Assembly: GCF_022662375.1 (NCBI RefSeq)
Contig: NZ_JAKNQL010000011.1
Coordinates: 161,652 to 225,651, forward strand
DNA length: 64,000 nt
Origin: Pseudomonas sp. CROZ-RG-20F-R04-15
GTDB taxonomy: Bacteria; Pseudomonadota; Gammaproteobacteria; Pseudomonadales; Pseudomonadaceae
Direction: 5' to 3'
This document shows, piece by piece, positions 21,885 to 30,526 of this stretch. Each line of letters opens with the position of its first letter. Positions within the stretch are counted from its first letter, which is position 1. Both the position numbers and the translations under genes were made by a program. Below the pieces are notes generated by a model. The model made no database searches. It saw only the letters and a program-made list of their open reading frames with translations, and had not been told where the DNA came from.

Positions 21885-23188
21885 GCGCCCTTCTTGGCCT
21901 TGTCAGTCACGGCTGCGTCCGAAGGGTTGGCAGCGGATTTGCCTTGCAAGTGTTCGGTCGGCGTGGTCGGCACTTGATTGCTGTCATTGACCACCTCCAC
22001 TTCACTGCCTTCTTTCAGGCGGTCTGTGCCTTCCAGTACCACGCGGTCGCCAGCGGCGAGGCCTTCGGTAATGACGGTGTTTTCGCCATCGCTGGCGCCG
22101 ATCTTCAACTGGCGAATGGTGACTTTCTTGTCGCCGTCCAGTGCGTAGACGAAGGTGCCGTTGGTGCCGAACTGGATGGCCGCCGACGGTGCCAGCACCA
22201 CGCCTTTCAGCGTATCAGCCAACAGGTGAACGTTGACGAACTGGTTGGGGAACAGCGCCTGATCGCGGTTTTCGTAGCGGGCCTTGAACTTCAGGGTGCC
22301 GGTGGCGACGTCGATCTGGTTGTCGAGGCTTTGCAAAACACCGGTGGCTTGCAGTTTGGTGTCGCCGCGATCCCAGGCTTCGGCCGGCAGCTTGGCGCCG
22401 CTGCGATAGCGGGTGAGCACGGTTTCCAGACTGTTTTCCGGCAGGGTGAAAGCCACGCTGATTGGTTGGGTCTGGGTGATTACGGCAAGGAACGTGGTGT
22501 CGTTGGCGGTGACGAGGTTACCGACGTCAACCTGACGCAGACCGACACGGCCGGCAATCGGCGCGCGGATCCTGGTGAATTCGAGATTGAGCTTGGCATC
22601 GTTGACCGCCGCCTGATTGGTCTTGACCGTGCCCAGATACTGACCGACCAGCGCTTCGGCGGTGTCCAGCGTCTGTTTGGCGATGCTGTCTTCTTTGAAC
22701 AGACCGCGATAACGCTCGACATCGACCTGAGCGTTTTTCAGTTGTGCCTGATTCTGCAGCAAGGTGCCTTCGGCCTGCAGCAAGGCGTTCTGGTACGGGC
22801 GCGGATCGATCTCGGCCAGCAGGTCACCAGCCTTGACCATCTGCCCTTCTTCGAAATTGATCTTGACCAGTTCGCCGCCCACCCGGCTGCGCACATTGAT
22901 GGTGTTGAGCGCGGTCACCGTACCCAGCGCCTTGTAATACAGCGGGAAGTCGCCGGTGACTGCTGGCGCTACGCGTACCGGAATCGGCCCGGTGCCGCCA
23001 CCGAAGCCCGGCCGCATCATCCCCGAACGCCCGGTGTGCCCGGCCGCCGCCTTGTCAGCGCCCTCTTTGTGGGCTGAACCGGCGGGCCAGAACTTCCAGC
23101 ACAGGACGGCGATAACCAACAGGACCAGCAGGCTGATCAGCCAGCGACGGGAGTTACGAGGGGACGATTGCATGGAGTCATTAACCAT
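21881..23188 (-). CDS. muxA: RND efflux periplasmic adaptor MuxA
   Basis: 435 residues. An N-terminal anchor/signal helix (residues about 17-32, WLISLLVLLVIAVLCWKFWP) precedes a Gly/Lys-rich linker. HlyD-type domains follow: a lipoyl half-motif (EEGQMVKAGDLLAEIDPRPY), a coiled-coil hairpin, the second lipoyl half (RIRAPIAGRVGLRQVDVGN) and beta-barrel segments. It bridges MuxBC and OpmB. It is the first gene of the operon; no specific operator was recognised in the 175 bases upstream. The start could also be the ATG five codons in; neither has a strong ribosome binding site. Confidence 0.92.
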   Translation of the reverse strand: MVNDSMQSSPRNSRRWLISLLVLLVIAVLCWKFWPAGSAHKEGADKAAAGHTGRSGMMRPGFGGGTGPIPVRVAPAVTGDFPLYYKALGTVTALNTINVRSRVGGELVKINFEEGQMVKAGDLLAEIDPRPYQNALLQAEGTLLQNQAQLKNAQVDVERYRGLFKEDSIAKQTLDTAEALVGQYLGTVKTNQAAVNDAKLNLEFTRIRAPIAGRVGLRQVDVGNLVTANDTTFLAVITQTQPISVAFTLPENSLETVLTRYRSGAKLPAEAWDRGDTKLQATGVLQSLDNQIDVATGTLKFKARYENRDQALFPNQFVNVHLLADTLKGVVLAPSAAIQFGTNGTFVYALDGDKKVTIRQLKIGASDGENTVITEGLAAGDRVVLEGTDRLKEGSEVEVVNDSNQVPTTPTEHLQGKSAANPSDAAVTDKAKKGA

Positions 23189-23315
23189 TGGGCGCGTGGG
23201 CTTCTTTTACGGGAGGCTGAACGATAAGCACTGGTGGGGAAATAGCAAAGCAGCTTTACCGGCAATTTACCTTCAACTTACGTTTCAAGGTGTGAGGCAA
23301 AACACTGATACACAA

Positions 23316-23346
23316 ATGAAAACGGCCTGGACAGGGCCAGGCCGTT
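23316..23346 (-). terminator. Intrinsic terminator of tpx
   Basis: AACGGCCTGG (23321-23330) and CCAGGCCGTT (23337-23346) form a perfect 10-bp stem with a 6-base loop. Read on the minus strand it lies 17 bases after the tpx stop and is followed by TTTTCATTT. This is a good rho-independent terminator. Confidence 0.8.
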
Positions 23347-23363
23347 AACAATTGTAAAAGCGC

Positions 23364-23864
23364 TTACTTGAGAACGGACAGTGCCGCTTCGTAGTCAGGC
23401 TCTTCAGCGATTTCCTTGACCAGTTCGCTGTGCAGGACGTTGTCGTTTTCGTCCAGAACCACGACGGCGCGAGCGGTCAGGCCTTTAAGTGGGCCGTCAG
23501 CAATGGCCACGCCGTAGTTCTCGATGAACTCGGCACCGCGCAGGGTCGACAGGTTCTGCACGTTTTCCAGACCTTCAGCGCCGCAGAAACGCGCTTGGGC
23601 GAATGGCAGGTCAGCCGAGATGCACAGCACCACGGTGTTAGCGGTGTCGTTGGCCTGCGCGTTGAACTTGCGCACGGAAGTCGCGCAGGTCGGGGTGTCG
23701 ACGCTTGGGAAGATGTTGAGGATTTTGCGTTTGCCGGCAAAGTCTTTCAGGGTGACGTCGGACAGATTGCCGGCAACCAGAGAAAAGGCTGGCGCCTTGG
23801 AACCGGCTTGTGGCAACTGGCCGTTGACTTGAACCGGATTGCCTTTAAGGGTGACTTGAGCCAT
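23364..23864 (-). CDS. tpx: Thiol peroxidase Tpx
   Basis: 166 residues, the full family length. The peroxidatic cysteine is C60 in SVDTPTCATSVR and the resolving cysteine C94 in ARFCGAEGL, as in atypical two-Cys Tpx enzymes. It reduces hydrogen and alkyl peroxides using thioredoxin. The start MAQVTLKGNP is set by AAGGA upstream; the longer open frame would translate a REP element. It is a single-gene unit with its own terminator. The 337 bases upstream hold its promoter region and the REPIN at 24008-24095. Confidence 0.96.
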   Translation of the reverse strand: MAQVTLKGNPVQVNGQLPQAGSKAPAFSLVAGNLSDVTLKDFAGKRKILNIFPSVDTPTCATSVRKFNAQANDTANTVVLCISADLPFAQARFCGAEGLENVQNLSTLRGAEFIENYGVAIADGPLKGLTARAVVVLDENDNVLHSELVKEIAEEPDYEAALSVLK

Positions 23865-24007
23865 GACTTGAGTCCTTCTGATGTTTTGATTGGAAAGCAT
23901 GCAAGAGGCCGAAGTTAACCACGAAATTGTCCGACGACCTATGCCCTGTTTTGAAATTGTTAGGTGCCTGCGTGAAAAATTGTATACAAAACCAGCACAA
24001 TTCCCAT

Positions 24008-24095
24008 GTGGGAGCGAGCCTGCTCGCGAAGGCGCCGGATCAGTCAGCATAAATGTTGAATGTGACGACCTCTTCGCGAGCAGGCTCGCTCCCAC
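24008..24095. repeat. REP doublet (REPIN), family 2
   Basis: GTGGGAGCGAGCCTGCTCGC at the left end and GCGAGCAGGCTCGCTCCCAC at the right end face each other across 48 bases. It sits between the divergent tpx and YCII genes. The rest of this 337-base gap shows only unassigned AT-richer promoter sequence. Confidence 0.9.
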
Positions 24096-24201
24096 ATTGG
24101 ATTCTGCGGTGTTATTGGTCTTTTATTTAGAGCCCCTGTCGATTCAGCGCTAACCCGTTCGACTAAGCAATGAATCCCACCAAACTCACGGAGTCACCGC
24201 C

Positions 24202-24627
24202 ATGCGATTCATGATCCTTGTCAAAGCCAGCGCCGATTCGGAAGCCGGCATCATGCCCAGCGAAGAGCTGATCACCGCCATGGGCAACTTCAACGAAGAA
24301 CTGGTCAAGGCCGGCATCCTGATCGATTGCGATGGCCTGCATCCGAGCAGCAAAGGCGCCCGCGTACGTTTCTCCGGGGACAAGCGCACGGTGATCGACG
24401 GGCCGTTCATCGAGACCAAAGAGCTGGTGGCGGGCTACTGGATCTGGGAGGTGAAATCGAAGGAAGAAGCCATCGAATGGGTCAAGCGCTGCCCCAATCC
24501 GATGCCGGGCGATTCTGAAATTGAAATCCGCCAGATATTCTCTGCCGAAGACTTCGGCGCCGAATTCACCCCGGAAGCACGGGAGCAGGAAGAGCGCGTT
24601 CGCGAACAGGCCAAGAAAAACGGCTGA
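24202..24627 (+). CDS. YCII/DGPF-domain protein
   Basis: 141 residues beginning MRFMILVKASADSE. The hallmark DGPFIETKELVAGYWIW is at residues about 67-83, followed by a helix (SKEEAIEWVKRCPNP) and a charged tail. This ferredoxin-like fold is often encoded beside ECF sigma factors, but none is nearby. Enzymatic activity is not established for this branch. CACGGAG lies upstream of the ATG. A symmetric hairpin repeat follows at 24676, toward the convergent neighbour. Confidence 0.88.
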   Translation: MRFMILVKASADSEAGIMPSEELITAMGNFNEELVKAGILIDCDGLHPSSKGARVRFSGDKRTVIDGPFIETKELVAGYWIWEVKSKEEAIEWVKRCPNPMPGDSEIEIRQIFSAEDFGAEFTPEAREQEERVREQAKKNG

Positions 24628-24675
24628 ACCGGATATCACATGTAAGAGCTGCCGAAGGTTCGGGCCGCGATCGGA

Positions 24676-24717
24676 CGATCTTTTGATCTTGATCTTCAAA
24701 ACAAGATCAAAAGATCG
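24676..24717. repeat. Family 3 palindrome (GATCTTTTGATCTTG), probable bidirectional terminator
   Basis: GATCTTTTGATCTTG (24677-24691) pairs with CAAGATCAAAAGATC (24702-24716) across a 10-base loop. It stands between two convergent genes (24202-24627 and 24730-25206), where a long symmetric stem with T- and A-rich flanks can end transcripts from both sides. Related copies at 26062-26143 and 63608-63682. Confidence 0.7.
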
Positions 24718-24729
24718 CAGCCAAATCGA

Positions 24730-25206
24730 TCAGTCGGGCATCGAGCGGATGATGTCGGCCAGATCATCTTTGGTTATTTCATTGGCCTTGATAGCTGCGG
24801 CGACATCTGCTTTGGAAAGCGGAAAACGTTTGAAAATTTCTTTCAAGGTTTCCTCATTAACATTGGCCAGGCAGAGCGGATCGATAAATGAGCCGCCATA
24901 CTCAGGCTTCATCGGTACTTCTTCGTGTGCAATTGCACCTTTATGGTTGAGATACACGACATAACGGTCGTGCCCTTCAGGAAAGCTTTTATCGTGATAA
25001 AGCGTGGTACCCAAAGGCAGGACATAGTAGTTCTCGTCGCCATTTGGGCCTTCAATCAGTAATGGTTCTTTGGTTTTGATCATTTTCCTGTCGTGCCCTT
25101 TCCCGATATCACCAAAAATCAGAAAAGCCAAAAAAACCGCATTGACGGATAAAGCTGCCATTAGCCACAGGCTAATCCGCCTGTTTGTAACCATTTTCCT
25201 TATCAA
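24730..25206 (-). CDS. Membrane-anchored hypothetical protein
   Basis: 158 residues. One N-terminal membrane helix (ISLWLMAALSVNAVFLAFLIF, residues about 10-31) is followed by a soluble domain with KEPLLIEGPNGDENYYVLPL and a helical C-terminus ending IIRSMPD. No family recognised. The start is a TTG with AGGAG 7 bases upstream; an ATG four codons later has AAGGA only 2 bases away, so the TTG is preferred. Codon use is less GC-rich than in its neighbours, which may indicate an accessory gene. Confidence 0.65.
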   Translation of the reverse strand: MIRKMVTNRRISLWLMAALSVNAVFLAFLIFGDIGKGHDRKMIKTKEPLLIEGPNGDENYYVLPLGTTLYHDKSFPEGHDRYVVYLNHKGAIAHEEVPMKPEYGGSFIDPLCLANVNEETLKEIFKRFPLSKADVAAAIKANEITKDDLADIIRSMPD

Positions 25207-25252
25207 GCCTTTGCTCCTGCAATTGTCACGGTTATGCCCAACCGTCTTTCAA

Positions 25253-25331
25253 GGGACGCTCCGCGTTCCAGCTTGTGAATTTGACGCAGAGCGTCAAGGG
25301 CTGCATTCCCACGCAGAGCGTGGGAACGATC
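25253..25331. repeat. Family 1 palindromic repeat, shortened copy
   Basis: Starts with GGGACGCTCCGCGTTCC and ends with CCACGCAGAGCGTGGGAACGA; the left outer GATCGTTCCC arm is missing. It lies between the 3' end of the DUF6124 gene and the 5' end of the hypothetical gene. Confidence 0.75.
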
Positions 25332-25343
25332 ATTCACCAGAGA

Positions 25344-25712
25344 TCAGTTCTTGAGTTCGACGTGATCCAGGGCTTGATTCACCGCGAGTTCTCCCAACAT
25401 GACGACCTGTGCAATACCCAATGCAGTCTTGCGCTGAGAGGTTTCCAGCGAGGCGGCGAAGTTGATCAGCATTTCGCTGGCCGAGCCGAGGGTTTCGCTG
25501 GCGTTGGCGAGCAGGGATTCGGTGTTGTACCTGGGATTGGCGAGGTACATGGGTTCCGGCTCATTGGCACTGGACATGATGCGGGTGGCTGGATTGAGGT
25601 AGTAGTCGAGGGCGCGGTCGGCGGCTTCGTGGAGCTTTTTACTGTCGACTGAGGCGTAGGGTGATGTGGTGTCGGCGTCTGATTCTGGGGGATTGGGTGT
25701 TGGCTTTTTCAT
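25344..25712 (-). CDS. DUF6124 family protein
   Basis: 122 residues starting MKKPTPNPPESD. Features typical of this Pseudomonas family are the N-terminal KxTPNPPE, SPYASVDSKKLHEAADRALDYYL, NTESLLANASETLGSASEM and a C-terminal helix GIAQVVMLGELAVNQALDHV. Small, soluble, helical; function unknown. The frame is open well upstream, but the family N-terminus fixes the start. An upstream in-frame ATG at 25847 would add 45 residues encoded by the structured leader described below. Family assignment is from memory of the conserved pattern. Confidence 0.8.
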   Translation of the reverse strand: MKKPTPNPPESDADTTSPYASVDSKKLHEAADRALDYYLNPATRIMSSANEPEPMYLANPRYNTESLLANASETLGSASEMLINFAASLETSQRKTALGIAQVVMLGELAVNQALDHVELKN

Positions 25713-25742
25713 AGTGTTTTCTCTATCCGAACGGTGGAGCTG

Positions 25743-25875
25743 GCCCATTCGGCTTCCGGTCGAATGGGTGGCAGCTGTACGCAGGCTGGAAACCCGGGGG
25801 ACAGAGAAACCCGGACGACCCGAAGGTCCCCCACGCACAGCCGCCATAACTAAGTACGTACCAAAAAAGGTGCGC
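25743..25875 (-). ncRNA. Structured 5' leader of the DUF6124 gene (candidate cis-regulatory RNA, copy A)
   Basis: On the minus strand CTGTGCG (25840-25834) pairs with CGTACAG (25781-25775). Inside is GACC-TTCG-GGTC (25828-25817), a UUCG-capped hairpin. A second stem, CCCATTCG (25768-25761) with CGAATGGG (25751-25744), stands before the start codon. Stretches TATGGCG, CTGTGCGTGGGG, CTGCG(T/C)ACAG and TGCCACCCATTCG recur in the leader at 62897-63036, with compensatory changes in the UUCG hairpin. The longer gap 25713-26341 also holds a GTCGCTG/CAGCGAC hairpin (25935-25954) and the inverted pair CTGGAAACCC (25786) / GGGTTTCCAG (25920). Confidence 0.6.
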
Positions 25876-26061
25876 AAGCATACGTCATGAACGGTGCTGT
25901 TGCGTTCAGTTTTCCCCCGGGGTTTCCAGTCCCGGTCGCTGATTTGGCAGCGACGAACACAGGCTAGAGACCCGACGTCCGACGGACAACCTGAAAACCT
26001 TGTGGGAACGTTCCGCAAATTCCAAACAACGTTTAAACATCCCGAATTGAAATACGCATAG

Positions 26062-26143
26062 GTAGGAGCTACCGAAGGCTGCGATCTTTTGATCTTGAAC
26101 TTACAAACAAGATCAAAAGATCGCAGCCTTCGGCAGCTCCTAC
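26062..26143. repeat. Family 3 palindromic repeat (GTAGGAGCTrCCGAAGGCTG type)
   Basis: A near-perfect inverted repeat of about 35-base arms: left arm GTAGGAGCTACCGAAGGCTG then CGATCTTTTGATCTTG, mirrored on the right. It lies between the promoter of the DUF6124 leader and the promoter of the 26342 operon. It has the same inner core as 24676-24717. Confidence 0.85.
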
Positions 26144-26341
26144 ACGGGCACCAGCCTTTTAGTACACAACATCACCGTGATCCTGCTCACAAAACCAAAG
26201 AATTAATCCATTCGGCTGGCTAACTCCCGATTAGCTGCTAGCGTCAACCAGACGTGTCCTACAGGCTTGATAAAGAAAGGGATTACGCCATAACGGCCGA
26301 GAAGAGTGCCGAGTTATCCATAAGCCACCAGGGAATCGGGG

Positions 26342-27133
26342 ATGAAGTTCAATCGAGTGGGGAAGACTCTCTTTCTGGCGAGTTCGCTGGCGGCTGCCTG
26401 TTGCGCGCTAGCGGATAACGCCGAGGATTCGAACAAAAGCAACAATCCGCTGAACGTCGCACCGGGCGCCAGCCTGCAGGACTACTACACCCCCAGACTC
26501 TACGACAGCAATCTGCACACCAATGACGTGTTGCTGCGCGGCACCCTGCCGATCGCGCCGAACGATTTCATCGGCGTGCCACAACTGGTTCGCACCACCC
26601 TGCCGATCAGCACCCGCCCCGATCCGCACAACGGTTACAGCACCGGCATCGGCGATCTGAACCTGTTCGACATCTTCATTGTGAAAACCGAAGGCGTGCA
26701 GTTGGGCGTCGGCCCGTTGATCACCGCGCCGACGGCCGAACAGGACGAACTCGGCACCGGTAAATGGCAAGGGGGTCTGGCGGCGGTGGCTATCGACGCC
26801 TCGCCGCGCGGTCTGCTCGGCGCGCTGGTGCAGTACCAGAGTTCGTTTGCCGGCGACAACGATCGCCCGCACGTCGAGAGCGCAACGATGCAGCCGTTCA
26901 TCATCCATAACCTGGAAAAAGGCTGGTACCTGCGCTCGACCGGCACCTGGACCTTCGACCTGAAAAACGACACCCATTACATCCCGATCGGCCTCGGTGT
27001 CGGCAAAGCCTGGAGGTCCGGCAGCAACATCCTCAACGCCTTCGTCGAACCGCAGTGGACGGTCGACCGCAAGGGCGACGGCCTGCCGCAATTCACCCTC
27101 TATGCCGGCCTCAACGTAACGTTCGGCAAATAA
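26342..27133 (+). CDS. Secreted outer-membrane beta-barrel-like protein
   Basis: 263 residues with a signal peptide ending near CCALADNAED. The mature part starts NPLNVAPGASLQDYYTPRLYDS and shows alternating beta-strand segments (GVQLGVGPLITAP, GLLGALVQYQSSF, GWYLRSTGTWTFDL, FTLYAGLNVTFGK), as in small transporter-like barrels. I do not recognise a characterised relative. It is the first gene of a group with the DUF1254 gene 10 bases downstream. GGGAATCGGGG precedes the ATG. Confidence 0.75.
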   Translation: MKFNRVGKTLFLASSLAAACCALADNAEDSNKSNNPLNVAPGASLQDYYTPRLYDSNLHTNDVLLRGTLPIAPNDFIGVPQLVRTTLPISTRPDPHNGYSTGIGDLNLFDIFIVKTEGVQLGVGPLITAPTAEQDELGTGKWQGGLAAVAIDASPRGLLGALVQYQSSFAGDNDRPHVESATMQPFIIHNLEKGWYLRSTGTWTFDLKNDTHYIPIGLGVGKAWRSGSNILNAFVEPQWTVDRKGDGLPQFTLYAGLNVTFGK

Positions 27134-27143
27134 GGAACACGCC

Positions 27144-28556
27144 ATGCAAGGAACCCTCAAAGCCGCCGGTTACAGCCTGATGACGATGTTCGTCAGTTGT
27201 GGCGTCGGTGCCCAGGATTTCACCGCCAGCCCGGAAGAGGCCCGAGGGATTGCCAAAGAGGCCTACCTCTACGGGTTCCCGGTGGTGGAGATGTACAAAA
27301 CCCTCTACACCCAGGCTATTGACAGCAAAAGCTCGAACTACAAGGCACCGTTCAACCAGATCGGCAATACGGCCAAGGCCTTCACCCCCAAGGACACCGC
27401 ATTTGTCACGCCTAACGCCGACACGCCTTATTCGTTCGTCTGGATGGACCTGCGCCGCGAGCCGCTGATCCTGACCCTGCCGCCGATTGAGGAACACCGC
27501 TATTACTCGGTGCAACTGATCGACGCCTACACGCAGAACTTCGCCTATCTCGGCACCCGCAGCACCGGCAACAATGGCGGCCACTTCATGGTGGCCGGGC
27601 CTGACTGGCAAGGACAGCAACCGGTCAATATCGACCGTTTGGTGCGCAGCGAAAGCAACATCACCTATGCGCTGTATCGCACGCAGTTGTTCGATGAAAA
27701 AGACCTGAACAAGGTCAAGCAGATCCAGAAAGGCTACAAGGTCGAGCCCCTCAGCCATTACCTCAATCAGAAAGCCCCGGCTGCCGCGCCGAAAATCAGT
27801 TGGCCAAAACCAACGCCAACCATGAGCGAGACGCCGGACCTGTTCCGTTACCTGAACTTCATGCTCGCCTTCACGCCGCCGCAGGATGTCGAGAAGGACC
27901 TGCTCGCGCGTTTCGCCAAAATCGGCATCGGTGCTGGCCAGCCGTTCCATTTGCAACAGCTCACTGCCGAGCAACGCAAAGCCCTTGAAGACGGAATCGC
28001 CGATGGCAAAGCCGAATTCGCGCAACTCAAGAAAGACAAGATCGACACCCATGAAGTGAGCAGCGGCGACTTTTTCGGCACCCGCGATCACTTGAAAGGC
28101 AATTATCTATACCGCTACGTCGGCGCCAACATGGGCATTTTCGGCAACTCCGCGGAAGAGGCGAACTACATCGGCTACTTCGTCGACAAGGATGGCCAAC
28201 CGGTAGACGCCTCGAAACACGATTACACCCTGCATTTCGACAAAGGCGCCCTGCCTCCGGCCGAGGCGTTCTGGTCGCTGACGATGTATGACGGCAAGAA
28301 CAAACTGCTGGTGGCCAACCCGCTCAATCGCTACCTGATCAACTCGCGAATGCTACCGGACCTTGCGCTCGACGCCGACGGTGGCTTGACCCTCTATGTC
28401 CAGCACAACAACCCCGGCAAGGACAAACAGGCCAACTGGCTGCCTGCGCCCAACGGGCCGTTCTACGGGATTCTGCGTCTTTATCTGCCAAAACCGGAAG
28501 TGGCCAGCGGCGAATGGAAAATACCGCCCCTCACACCGGTCAACACAAAACAATAA
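27144..28556 (+). CDS. DUF1254/DUF1214 domain secreted protein
   Basis: 470 residues with a signal peptide ending near SCGVGAQDF. The DUF1254 part is residues about 45-190 (IAKEAYLYGFPVVEMYKTLY; VTPNADTPYSFVWMDLRREP; DAYTQNFAYLGTRSTGN). The DUF1214 part is about 340-455 (YTLHFDKGALPPAEAFWSLTMYDG; NPLNRYLINSRM; FYGILRLYLPKPE). Both are periplasmic domains of unknown biochemical function. AAGGAACACGCC precedes the ATG. Flanked on both sides by barrel-type proteins, suggesting a shared envelope function. Confidence 0.9.
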   Translation: MQGTLKAAGYSLMTMFVSCGVGAQDFTASPEEARGIAKEAYLYGFPVVEMYKTLYTQAIDSKSSNYKAPFNQIGNTAKAFTPKDTAFVTPNADTPYSFVWMDLRREPLILTLPPIEEHRYYSVQLIDAYTQNFAYLGTRSTGNNGGHFMVAGPDWQGQQPVNIDRLVRSESNITYALYRTQLFDEKDLNKVKQIQKGYKVEPLSHYLNQKAPAAAPKISWPKPTPTMSETPDLFRYLNFMLAFTPPQDVEKDLLARFAKIGIGAGQPFHLQQLTAEQRKALEDGIADGKAEFAQLKKDKIDTHEVSSGDFFGTRDHLKGNYLYRYVGANMGIFGNSAEEANYIGYFVDKDGQPVDASKHDYTLHFDKGALPPAEAFWSLTMYDGKNKLLVANPLNRYLINSRMLPDLALDADGGLTLYVQHNNPGKDKQANWLPAPNGPFYGILRLYLPKPEVASGEWKIPPLTPVNTKQ

Positions 28557-28572
28557 GCGGAGTCATTGATTG

Positions 28573-29523
28573 ATGGTCAAGCCCAACGTAGTGCGCCCGT
28601 TGCTGGCGCTGTGCATGATCGGCAGTCCTCTGCTTTATGCAGCAGAGGGTGGCGTTGGCCGACCGATCACCGGCCAGCAGGTGTTTTCCAACGCCGGGGT
28701 CGTCCCGCCGGAACCGGGCTGGATCATGTCGCTGACCAGCATCTGGTACGACGGCTCGCTCAAGGGCAGTTCCGGCGCGCCGATTTCCGGTGCGGTCAGT
28801 GGCGGGATCGACATGAAAGTCTCCTACACCATGGGCAACTTCACGCATGTCTGGGACACCGGCAAAGGTCGCTGGAACTATGCTTCGGCGATCGGCGTGC
28901 CGGTGCAGTACACCGACATCAAGGCGAGCATCACCGGCCCGCGCGGCCGCACCTTGGGTGACAGCGACTCCGGCACGCAATTCGCCGACGCCTTGATCAC
29001 GCCGATTGCCGCCGGTTACCACTTCGATGAGCTGAACCACATCTCGTTTTCGCTGCCGATCTACGTGCCGACCGGCGCCTACAACAAGGACCGCCTGGCC
29101 AACCCCGGACAGAACAACTACACGTTCATGCCGACGGTGGCGTTCACGCATCTGGATGGCAAGGGTGGCGAATTCAGCCTGATGAGCGCCTTCGAACGCT
29201 ACACCGAAAACGACATTACCGATTACCGCAACGGCAACATCTTCCGCCTCGATGCCCTGTGGACCCACGGTTTTGGCAATGGCTGGAACGCCGGTGTCGC
29301 CGCCGGCTACATCCAGCAATTGACCGACGACAAAGGCCAGACCGCCGACACCTTCAACGGTTATCGCGGACGCGCGGTGGGCGCCGGCCCGGTGATCGGC
29401 TGGGCCGGCAAATTCGCCGACGCCCAAGCCAACATCAGTGCGCGCTGGGTACCGGAGTTCGACACCAAAAACCGCCCCGAAGGCAACGGCTTCAGCGTCA
29501 ACCTGACCCTGGCCTTTTTCTAG
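28573..29523 (+). CDS. SphA/phenol-MetA-type outer-membrane beta-barrel protein
   Basis: 316 residues with a signal peptide ending near LLYAAEGGVGRP. The segment RPITGQQVFSNAGVVPPEPGWI followed by many amphipathic strands and a terminal LTLAFF (aromatic C-terminus used for barrel insertion) matches the COG4313 transporter-like family. Members are linked to uptake or release of hydrophobic compounds. GGAG lies 10 bases before the ATG; a TTG one codon earlier is the alternative. It ends 22 bases before the MoxR gene. Confidence 0.82.
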   Translation: MVKPNVVRPLLALCMIGSPLLYAAEGGVGRPITGQQVFSNAGVVPPEPGWIMSLTSIWYDGSLKGSSGAPISGAVSGGIDMKVSYTMGNFTHVWDTGKGRWNYASAIGVPVQYTDIKASITGPRGRTLGDSDSGTQFADALITPIAAGYHFDELNHISFSLPIYVPTGAYNKDRLANPGQNNYTFMPTVAFTHLDGKGGEFSLMSAFERYTENDITDYRNGNIFRLDALWTHGFGNGWNAGVAAGYIQQLTDDKGQTADTFNGYRGRAVGAGPVIGWAGKFADAQANISARWVPEFDTKNRPEGNGFSVNLTLAFF

Positions 29524-29545
29524 ATCGGCTACAAAGGACTGTCCC

Positions 29546-30526
29546 ATGACTGCGCTTACTGACCTCAACGCGCTGCAAGCCAGCATCGCCGAAGCGGTGC
29601 TCGGCCAGGATCAGGTGATCCGCCAGATCCTCCTAGGCCTGTTGGCCAACGGCCATTTGCTCCTGGAAAGTCTGCCGGGGCTGGCCAAGACCCGCACGGT
29701 CAAGGCGCTGGCCAAACACCTCGACGCGAAGATGAGCCGCATCCAGTTCACCCCGGATCTGCTGCCCTCGGACATCACCGGGGCCGAGGTGCTGCATCAG
29801 GTCGAAGGCAAGAATGAAATCCGCTTCCAGCCGGGGCCGCTGTTCGGCAATTTGATTCTCGCCGACGAGATCAACCGCGCACCGGCGAAAGTCCAGGCCG
29901 CTTTGCTTGAAGCCATGGAAGAACGGCAGATCACCGTGGCCGGCAACAGTCATGCCTTGCCTGATTTGTTCATCGTCGTGGCCACGCAAAACCCGATCGA
30001 ACAGGAAGGCACCTACCCGCTGCCGGAAGCGCAGATGGATCGCTTTCTGATGAAAGTCCTGCTCGATTACCCAAGCGCGGAAAACGAAAGCCAAGTGCTG
30101 CGCCTGCTGCGTAATGAAGAGTTTGCCCAGGGTGCGAGCACCACGCCAGCCAAGGGTTTCAGCCTGCCGCAGGACGTCATATTTGCCGCGCGCAAGGAAG
30201 TCAGCGCCGTGCACGTATCGCCGGCCATCGACAATTATTTGATCGACCTGATCAACGCCACCCGCCACCCCGCCGATTACGACGAAGACCTCGCGCGCTG
30301 GATTGCCATCGGCGCCAGCCCGCGTGGCGGCATCGGTCTGGACCGGTGCGCGCGTGCCGATGCGTGGTTGCAGGGTCAGGACTTTGTCTCGCCAGACAAC
30401 GTGCGCGCGGTGGTGCATCCGGTGCTGCGCCATCGCCTGCAATTGAGCTACGACGCGGTGGCCGATGGTGTCAGTGCCGATCAGGTGCTTGACCGGATTC
30501 TCGATAAAGTGGCGATTCCGGCGTGA
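29546..30526 (+). CDS. MoxR-family AAA+ ATPase
   Basis: 326 residues. Walker A is the MoxR form ESLPGLAKTRTVKAL (near residue 42), Walker B is NLILADEINRAP (near 108), sensor 1 is VVATQNPIEQEGTYPLPEAQMDRF. MoxR ATPases act as chaperones that insert cofactors or metals, usually with VWA-domain partners, and such partners follow directly. AAAGGA precedes the ATG. Its stop overlaps the next start (GTGA). Confidence 0.95.
   Translation: MTALTDLNALQASIAEAVLGQDQVIRQILLGLLANGHLLLESLPGLAKTRTVKALAKHLDAKMSRIQFTPDLLPSDITGAEVLHQVEGKNEIRFQPGPLFGNLILADEINRAPAKVQAALLEAMEERQITVAGNSHALPDLFIVVATQNPIEQEGTYPLPEAQMDRFLMKVLLDYPSAENESQVLRLLRNEEFAQGASTTPAKGFSLPQDVIFAARKEVSAVHVSPAIDNYLIDLINATRHPADYDEDLARWIAIGASPRGGIGLDRCARADAWLQGQDFVSPDNVRAVVHPVLRHRLQLSYDAVADGVSADQVLDRILDKVAIPA

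Noticed and set aside
23865..24095. N-terminal extension of tpx by 77 codons
   Set aside because: The extension translates the REPIN and lacks a ribosome binding site; the family N-terminus MAQVTLKGN has one.
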